Source: Euryodendron excelsum
Lineage: Eukaryota > Streptophyta > Magnoliopsida > Ericales > Pentaphylacaceae
NCBI GenBank assembly: GCA_033060915.1
Contig: CM065393.1
Coordinates: 6,396,001 to 6,460,000 of the forward strand
Reading direction: 5' to 3'
DNA length: 64,000 bases
Below are positions 60,883 to 64,000 of this stretch, one piece after another (position 1 is the first letter of the stretch; each line of letters begins with the position of its first letter). A program made the translations under genes and the position numbers. The notes under the pieces are model-generated. The model was not told where the DNA came from and did no database searches. It saw only the letters and a program-made list of their open reading frames with translations.

Positions 60883-61544
60883 TATTCCCCCACTCACAGG
60901 ATGCCACATGGCATCCTTTAGTATCCTAACTTAGGGAGCAAGCAAAGGACAATCTGATCATTTTTGAAGCACATGTAGCACACGCTCCACCATTGAGAAC
61001 TCTTATGCCAACTTCGCCTTGATATTCGTGCAATCCAGGAAAGATTCGAGAAAATCAATCATGATTACAACGTTCCCTACTATTTTACATGAACCGAGAG
61101 CCCTTAGGGAGCTTCATAGGATTTTGGATGATGGAGATATTTCATCGAAAAGCGTGCATGAAAATAAGTTTTTTGGAGCCTCTGTGAGACACTCTGAGGG
61201 TTTCCAAAGATAGCATTTTTTACACCACATGATTATGGCATTCGAGAGGCAACCTCCTAAATCGAACTATACCGATGGGAGGTCCTTCAGACAAGCTTCA
61301 GAGAATTTTCTAATTTAAGCATTTCTCAAGTCATTTGACGGTGCGTTTTAATTAGGAAATTAAAGAAAAAGTCAACCCTGGCAGAGTGTCTGTAAGACAC
61401 TCCAAGAAACTTTTGTTAACTTAAAGGTGTTTTGAGTCAAGGGACTCACTTGGAAATGGGCAGGGATGTTCAAAGGAGTATCCCAATGAATACCGGTTTG
61501 GTACCCAAAGTCGGCATAGTTGAGGGAATGTCAAGGGCACTAGA

Positions 61545-62035
61545 GGTAAAACGGTCATTTTGTTAGAACTTGCCAAAATGAGGCCAGGATGGATTTAAGT
61601 GGCATATTGAACATGCTAGACTTTCTAAAGGCAGTTTGAAAAGGTGGTCTTACTGTCTTAAGGGATTGATGCTTTCTCGAAGGACGTGCCAAAGTGCTTG
61701 AGGGCAAAATGGTCATTTTGATCAGGTATCATTGGAATGGATTCAGAGTCTATTGAAATGACATATTGAATATACCAGACTGTGAAGGGATCATCAAAGA
61801 GCGTGGACTTACCATCTTGAGGGCTTAGTACTTTCTCAAGGACATGCCAGCCTGCCCAGGGGAAGAATGGTCATTTTGACTGGGTATCACTAGAATGGGT
61901 TCGGAGTCAATTTGATTGGCATCTTAAGTATGCCAGACAGTCAAGTGATGGTCAAAAAGGATGGACATACCATCTTGAGGACTTAATACTTTCTCGATGA
62001 CATCCTGGGTTGGTCATTTTTTATCGAGTCAGGCT
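61545..62035 (-). repeat. about 158-bp tandem units in C
   Basis: ggtcatttt cores lie at 61553, 61711, 61869 and 62012 (spacings 158, 158, 143), with a shared tctta-ccatctt/gactta stretch in each unit. Confidence 0.85.
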
Positions 62036-62044
62036 AACAAGCGT

Positions 62045-62440
62045 CGGTGTTGACCTAGGTTTACGAGTGTTGTCGTCACTCCAACAGTTGTGATGATTTG
62101 GTTTCTGGAGGTCTCTCTTTTCCCTGAAAAACATGCCATGGCCAAGGGGTGATTTCAGTCCTGTGACACTAGGTTCTTTGCGGCGTACTCGTGTCGACCT
62201 AGTGAGTGTTCTCCTCACTCCAACGGTTTAAAGGTTTGTAAGTGTTTCCATCACTCCAACAAGATAGTGTTGGTTCCAAAGACCACCTGATCTCAAGGAA
62301 CTTACTTGATGCCAAGGGGCATAATGGACATTCTACATTAGTAGGCTAGCAGGCTCCAAAAGTGAACTGTTTAAGGTTTATAAGTGTTTCCGTCACTCCG
62401 ATAGCAGTGATTGGTTTCGAAGACTGCCCAATCTCTAAAA
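62045..62440 (-). repeat. hairpin array in C
   Basis: Units such as gagtgttgtcgtcactcc, aagtgtttccatcactcc and aagtgtttccgtcactcc form short stems. On the minus strand they read ggagtgacggaaacactt, close to the gagtagcggaaatactc units of A. Confidence 0.75.
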
Positions 62441-62625
62441 CTACCTTGGAAAGCCTAGGGGCATTTTGGTTATCTAGCTTCAGTTGGACCTAATGGGGTC
62501 GGGAAGCGACCAATTGACTGATTTGGAATTTGAAAAGCCTATTTGGGCTTGATAGTGCTGTGACATTTTACTGAAAGATTGATTAGACTGAAGATTGCTA
62601 AGCTGGCAAAAATGGGGTGCTTACA

Positions 62626-62845
62626 GTTATCATTGGATTCAAGATGCCTTGGAGAAGCAACGGGTGAAGCTTGTGATGATCCCCACGGATCGCAAACCAT
62701 CAAACATGATGACCAAGGCCGTTACAAAGGACAAGTAAGAACTTTATAGGGACATGGTGGGTATGGATGATTGTTGAGCATTGGCACTTGGGCATGGGAT
62801 TCACTGAGCAATGAGAGTCCTCCTCATGGGTCTAGAGGGGGAGAT
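62626..62845 (+). pseudogene. Ty1/copia pol, 3' end after insertion C, with polypurine tract
   Basis: The reading resumes as YHWIQDALEKQRVKL...PSNMMTKAVTKDK and stops at about 62778 after GMDDC, completing the RNase H/C-terminus begun before 54666. A polypurine tract (agagggggaga, about 62833-62844) lies just before the LTR. Confidence 0.9.
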
Positions 62846-63454
62846 TGTTGGGCCTACTATATGTGTTAGGCTAGTCCCATGAGAATGACCCACACTATTT
62901 TAATAGTTGTTGGGCATGGGCCTTATCTTACAGTATATACATATTGATTATGTAGTGGCCAACAAGGTGTAGAGAAAAAAGTGAAGAGAGTGATAAAGGT
63001 TGTCTAAAAATTTTTTACATACACATCAAGGGTTTCTCAACTCAAGGTTTCTTGAGTTGGAGTTCAAGACACTTGGGTTTGTTCTTCTTCATCTACTAGG
63101 GTGTTTGTTGCTTCAATAAAATTGGGGATTCTCTTTTGGAGAGTGGGTTGTACTAGTTTTGTAAGTGGAAAGTTTCTTCATGTATTTCTTGTATAGGTGT
63201 TCTTGTGTTCTTGGTGTAATATCTTGTTGTAGTGGACTTCTTGTACTCTCATTTCATTAATTAGTGGATTCCGGTGGTGCCTTGTGATTTTTTCCCTTCT
63301 TTGAAGGATATCCAAGTAAATGCTTGGTGTTCTTACTAGATCTCTTGATTTCTTGATTTTCGTACTTCCATTTAGTAGTTGTTTGCTATTGTTCATCGTA
63401 CTTATAGATATTGTTTATAGCTTGCTTAGGTGGGGAAGAGACCACTTCCTAACA
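62846..63454 (+). mobile_element. copia 3' LTR (609 bp)
   Basis: It starts TGTTGGGCC right after the polypurine tract and ends CTTCCTAACA, with short inverted ends TGTTGG / CCTAACA. No matching 5' LTR is visible before 53120. Directly after the LTR, aattgatatagtgagtgcgagg resembles a decayed initiator-tRNA primer site (TTGGTATCAGAGC). Confidence 0.8.
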
Positions 63455-64000
63455 CCAATTGATATAGTGAGTGCGAGGTATTTCGAGCACATAGGTTAAG
63501 GTTTATTGGCATCTATACTATACACATACATAAACAAATATATATACATCAATGCTTTACTATATCTTTAAAGGTTCTAAAAATTAAAGAAGTCGCTTGG
63601 AGTTTCAAATGCTCCCGATTGACTGTCTTTGATTTTCTAAAAATGCATTAAGACATAACAACTTATGTATATTAGATACCAACAAAATTAACCAAGTTCG
63701 AAATGTCTTAGATGCTATCAATTTCTTGGAGCCATCTCCAGGGTCTTTGGCCTAGTAATTATCCATTTTGTATAGGATAGGGGGATTACCTAAGTCCCGG
63801 GATTAGTCGAGGTGCGTGCAAACTAGCCCACCCGGTTAGCAAGAAAGAAGAAAAAAAAAAAAAGCAACACAATATGCTTAAATTTTTTAGCTTATATAAT
63901 ATTGTAACACAAATCTCATGAGATCATTGCATCCTAGACCAATATGGAAATGCCTTTGCTTCCTAATCCATATGCCTCATTGGTCCATTATCACTCTAGT
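63455..64000. other. sequence after the copia LTR
   Basis: Apart from the primer-site-like words at 63455-63480 I see no gag frame, gene or repeat that I can name. Confidence 0.4.

Larger units (their letters stand above)
54667..62625 (-). mobile_element. LTR-like element C (about 5.27 kb without nested insertion), same family as A and B
   Basis: On the minus strand it starts TGTAAGCACCCCATTTTTGCC at 62625 and ends in a worn copy of the family end at 54667 (plus strand cgtcatgctccaattttt). It splits the copia codons for ...VHY|HWIQ, with an imperfect target duplication ATTAT (54662-54666) / GTTAT (62626-62630). Plus-strand matches to B: aagtgcgac, gagttgccacctaac, the caccttaccccaccctttcggtacctac line, the GTTAACCTAGGG repeats, and the 46.0-46.6 kb counterpart at 60.33-60.80 kb. 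Most diverged of the three, hence probably the oldest. Confidence 0.85.

Overview
The window is nuclear DNA of a flowering plant, most likely a woody eudicot. It is AT-rich, has GT/AG introns, carries many microsatellites, and holds one conserved plant gene next to about 57 kb of intergenic and transposon-derived DNA. I cannot name the species. No prokaryotic features, CRISPR arrays or intact tRNA genes were seen.

Region by region: (1) 1-7.0 kb holds a five-exon minus-strand gene for a TBC-domain RabGAP of the TBC1D5 type. The splice model closes perfectly at 2580 nt (859 aa) and keeps both catalytic fingers. (2) 7.0-26.8 kb is AT-rich intergenic DNA. It contains MITE-like elements (an 807-bp hAT-like one at 15.04-15.85 kb), a small plastid 23S rRNA insertion (17.35-17.49 kb), and two old duplications (7.78/9.22 kb and 18.8-20.3/22.6-23.9 kb). 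(3) 26.8-36.2 kb is a decayed host- or transposon-type gene whose exon-intron unit (about 370 bp) was amplified in tandem. It is interrupted by a 1825-bp element (6-bp target duplication) and flanked by a 546-bp Mutator-type MITE (9-bp target duplication). (4) 37.7-52.3 kb is one Mutator-like element (MULE) with a broken transposase gene and long inverted ends full of short palindromes. It was split by a 5.2-kb TGT...ACA element (B), which was itself split by a related 5.0-kb element (A) in the opposite orientation; each step is dated by a 5-bp target duplication. (5) 53.1-63.5 kb is an internally deleted Ty1/copia element, split by a third member of the same family (C), which in turn was split by a 2.7-kb solo-LTR-like element.

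The most unusual material is the A/B/C family. These are three non-coding units of about 5.0-5.3 kb. All have TGTAAGCACCCC-type starts, an array of small hairpins, a tandem array of about 157-bp units sharing a 'GGTCATTTTG' core, a palindromic cassette directly before a TATA box at about 1.7-1.8 kb, and a long low-complexity tract. I read them as giant solo LTRs of a Ty3/gypsy-type retrotransposon whose internal region is absent here. The relative order of events is MULE (and copia) first, then B (and C), then A inside B and the 2.7-kb element inside C.
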